Part shown: in pieces, positions 48,794-50,584 of the stretch
Numbering within the stretch: the first letter of the stretch is position 1
Layout: each line of letters starts with the position of its first letter
From: Oscillospiraceae bacterium
GTDB lineage: Bacteria; Bacillota; Clostridia; Oscillospirales; Ruminococcaceae
Length of the DNA: 50,584 nt
Assembly (NCBI GenBank): GCA_009783695.1
Contig: WRCY01000010.1
Coordinates: 1 to 50,584 of the forward strand
Direction of reading: 5' to 3'
Translations under genes and position numbers: made by a program
The notes under the pieces: model-generated
What the model saw: the letters and a program-made list of their open reading frames with translations, nothing else
What the model was told of the DNA's origin: nothing
The model's database searches: none

Positions 48794-50584
48794 ATGAGAA
48801 TAAAGATGGATAAAAATGAATCAAGGGTTAAGATATTCCGTAATAATGCTTACGCTGTAAAAACCGTATGGGGCATAAGCAAAAAGCGGGTAATCAGCAC
48901 AGCTCTCGACGCCATTACCGATTATGCCGGCTGGCTGTTTTTCACTATATTTTTTATGCGTTACGTAATCGGCGCAATCGAAAACGAAAAGCCGTTTAAC
49001 GAAATCATGATTTTCCTCGGCATATGCTGCGCTGTTTTTGGGTTGCTTTCTTTTTACAGCAATTATCTTCATGCGATGGTTTACCCGTATACATATAATA
49101 AGATTTACCGCAGGTTGTATAAAAAGCTTTATACAAAGGCGCGAAACGTTGAACTGCGCTGCTTTGAGGACGCTTCTTTTTATGACAAGTACACCATGGC
49201 GCTCGACAATGCGGCGGAAAAAATGACGGATTCGGTGAAGGATTTCTTCTGGGTGCTTTTCGGAGTTATTGCGGCGGGGATCGGCTTTTCGGCGATGGTA
49301 ATGCTTGATAAATTTTCGGTTCTGTTCGTGATATTTCCAATACTTGGGAATTTTCTCTTCGGCTGGCTGATGAGTAAAATATATACGGGGAAGTATGAAG
49401 AAAACGTAAAGAACGTGCGCCGCGACGGCTATGTAAACCGCGTCATGCATCTTGCCGAATTCGCTAAGGAAGTCCGCTACTCAAATATTCACAGGCTGAT
49501 GATGAAGCGGTACCGCGAGTCCGTCGACGGCATTATAAAGGTCGCCGACAAATACGCGCCGAGAGCGATTGTATACAACTGGTTCAAAAACACGTTTACA
49601 TTCGCCGTACCTTTCGAGGGGATAATGATTTACGCGGCTTACCGTGCGATTATTTCCGAAACGCTCGGGCTTGCCGAGCTTGCGATTATGTTTACCGCCA
49701 TGGTTACCTGCTCGTGGATTTTAATCGGGCTTTTCGAGAATGTTCAGAACGCGCTCAAGAACGGCAGATTCCTTGCGTATTTCCACGCTTTTATGGAATA
49801 CGAAGAAAAAATCCCCGAGGACGGGGACGGCATAATGCCCGATGAACACGTAAACAGCATAGAATTCAAGGGCGTTTCTTTCGGGTATGCGGAGGGCGAA
49901 AGTACTATAAATAATCTTTCGTTTAGGATTGAGGGCGACAGAACCGTCGCGCTTGTCGGGCACAACGGCGCGGGGAAAACCACGATTATAAAGCTGCTTT
50001 TCCGCCTTTATGACCCGACGGAGGGCGAAGTTTATGTAAATGGTGTAAATATAAAAGAGTATAACCTGAAAGCGTACCGCAGGCTGTTTGCTGCGGCATT
50101 CCAGGATTATAAAGCAATATCAATGCCTGTAAGAGACAACGTGCTCATGGGCGTCAGGCATGATAGCGAGGATGAAACGGAAATTGTTGAAAAGGCACTT
50201 AAGCGCGCGGGGATTCTCGAAAAAATAAAATCGCTGCCCAAAGGAATCGATACGGTTTTAACAAAGGAGTTCGATGAGGACGGAGCGGTTCTTTCCGGCG
50301 GTGAAGTGCAGAAAATCATCGTTGCGCGCGCGTTTGCGCAGAAAAGCCCCGTAAAAGTATTCGACGAGCCGAGCAGCGCTCTCGACCCTATTGCGGAGTA
50401 TCAGCTTTATAAGGGTATAATGAAAGACAGCAAATCAAGCGACTTGACCGTGTTTATTTCGCACAGGCTTTCCTCCGTAAAGGACGCGGATATGGTTTTT
50501 ATGCTTGAAAAGGGCATGATTATCGAGCAGGGGACACACAAGGAGCTCATGAAAACCGGCGGCGAGTATTGCAAAATGTTTACC
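48794..50584 (+). CDS. ABC exporter, fused membrane and ATPase domains (partial)
   Basis: A type IV (exporter) ABC protein with 597 codons to the window edge. Residues 1-340 hold about six membrane segments; the ATPase part starts near 355 (IEFKGVSFGYAEGE). Walker A is GHNGAGKTT, the signature is LSGGEVQK (normally LSGGQ, here Glu), Walker B is VKVFDEPSSALD with Asp in place of the usual catalytic Glu position (VFDEP keeps it), and the H-loop is ISHRLSS. The start is 48794 (MRIKMDKNESR) or 48806. The sequence ends ..YCKMFT, close to the normal C-terminus. The substrate is unknown. Confidence 0.9.
   Translation, partial: MRIKMDKNESRVKIFRNNAYAVKTVWGISKKRVISTALDAITDYAGWLFFTIFFMRYVIGAIENEKPFNEIMIFLGICCAVFGLLSFYSNYLHAMVYPYTYNKIYRRLYKKLYTKARNVELRCFEDASFYDKYTMALDNAAEKMTDSVKDFFWVLFGVIAAGIGFSAMVMLDKFSVLFVIFPILGNFLFGWLMSKIYTGKYEENVKNVRRDGYVNRVMHLAEFAKEVRYSNIHRLMMKRYRESVDGIIKVADKYAPRAIVYNWFKNTFTFAVPFEGIMIYAAYRAIISETLGLAELAIMFTAMVTCSWILIGLFENVQNALKNGRFLAYFHAFMEYEEKIPEDGDGIMPDEHVNSIEFKGVSFGYAEGESTINNLSFRIEGDRTVALVGHNGAGKTTIIKLLFRLYDPTEGEVYVNGVNIKEYNLKAYRRLFAAAFQDYKAISMPVRDNVLMGVRHDSEDETEIVEKALKRAGILEKIKSLPKGIDTVLTKEFDEDGAVLSGGEVQKIIVARAFAQKSPVKVFDEPSSALDPIAEYQLYKGIMKDSKSSDLTVFISHRLSSVKDADMVFMLEKGMIIEQGTHKELMKTGGEYCKMFT

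Overview
The window looks like chromosomal DNA of an anaerobic, low- to medium-GC Gram-positive bacterium of the class Clostridia, probably an uncultured gut or rumen member. The basis is gene content: split transketolase, class 1B dihydroorotate dehydrogenase with PyrK, a four-subunit 2-oxoacid:ferredoxin oxidoreductase, RNase J, GdpP-rplI-dnaB order, tilS-hpt-ftsH order, and SD sequences of the AGGAGG/AAAGGA type. No rRNA, tRNA, CRISPR array, phage or transposase gene was seen. Core genes have about 45-50% GC by eye. Several small accessory genes (243-974, 2936-3427, 7572-8169, 34504-35065) are visibly richer in A+T.

Layout. 1-2867: end of an unknown gene, a membrane-anchored hypothetical protein, split transketolase. 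3481-13312: pyrimidine operon pyrC, unknown, pyrF, carA, [82-aa gene and xre], carB, pyrK, pyrD. 13318-17083: HU, a 34-aa membrane peptide, pduL, pfkA, a membrane protein and two half-size TauE proteins. 17092-21052: a chain-of-hairpins element, a hypothetical gene, a divergent tyrosine phenol-lyase/tryptophanase relative, a three-fold 112-bp repeat, and a cNMP-DUF2225 gene. 21163-23823 (minus): guaA (synthetase part only), cutA, pncA, nadE. 23853-29643: an unknown gene, a SUFU-domain protein, a MurJ/SpoVB-like flippase, a small membrane protein with metA, and a membrane protein. 29722-31054: MarR regulator behind a second chain-of-hairpins element, and a protein with a non-standard start. 31127-34484 (minus): ferredoxin oxidoreductase operon and a lipoprotein. 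34504-35065: second xre/82-aa module. 35066-48435 (minus): ParA-like ATPase, ftsH, hpt, tilS, dnaB, CYTH protein, rplI, gdpP, rnj, and a sugar nucleotidyltransferase fused to a degenerate phosphomannomutase. 48538-50584: ABC exporter running off the end.

The most striking feature is a family of about 20 copies of a 55-85-bp leader. Each copy except one ends at, or close to, a start codon and carries a small A/T hairpin, an AAGAAAGGACTT ribosome-binding site and an AATGAAAAT start region. The 3' arm of the hairpin is also complementary to the start region, which suggests a two-state RNA controlling translation of many unrelated genes. Some genes carry two or three tandem copies, and one copy is an orphan.

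Other points worth attention: CarA has lost its Cys-His-Glu glutaminase triad, while GuaA and NadE lack glutaminase domains, suggesting use of free ammonia. Two homologous divergent modules (an XRE regulator and an 82-residue helical protein) have operator palindromes inside promoter spacers, and each abuts an operon gene. Two 175-182-bp elements share terminal inverted repeats but have different internal stems.
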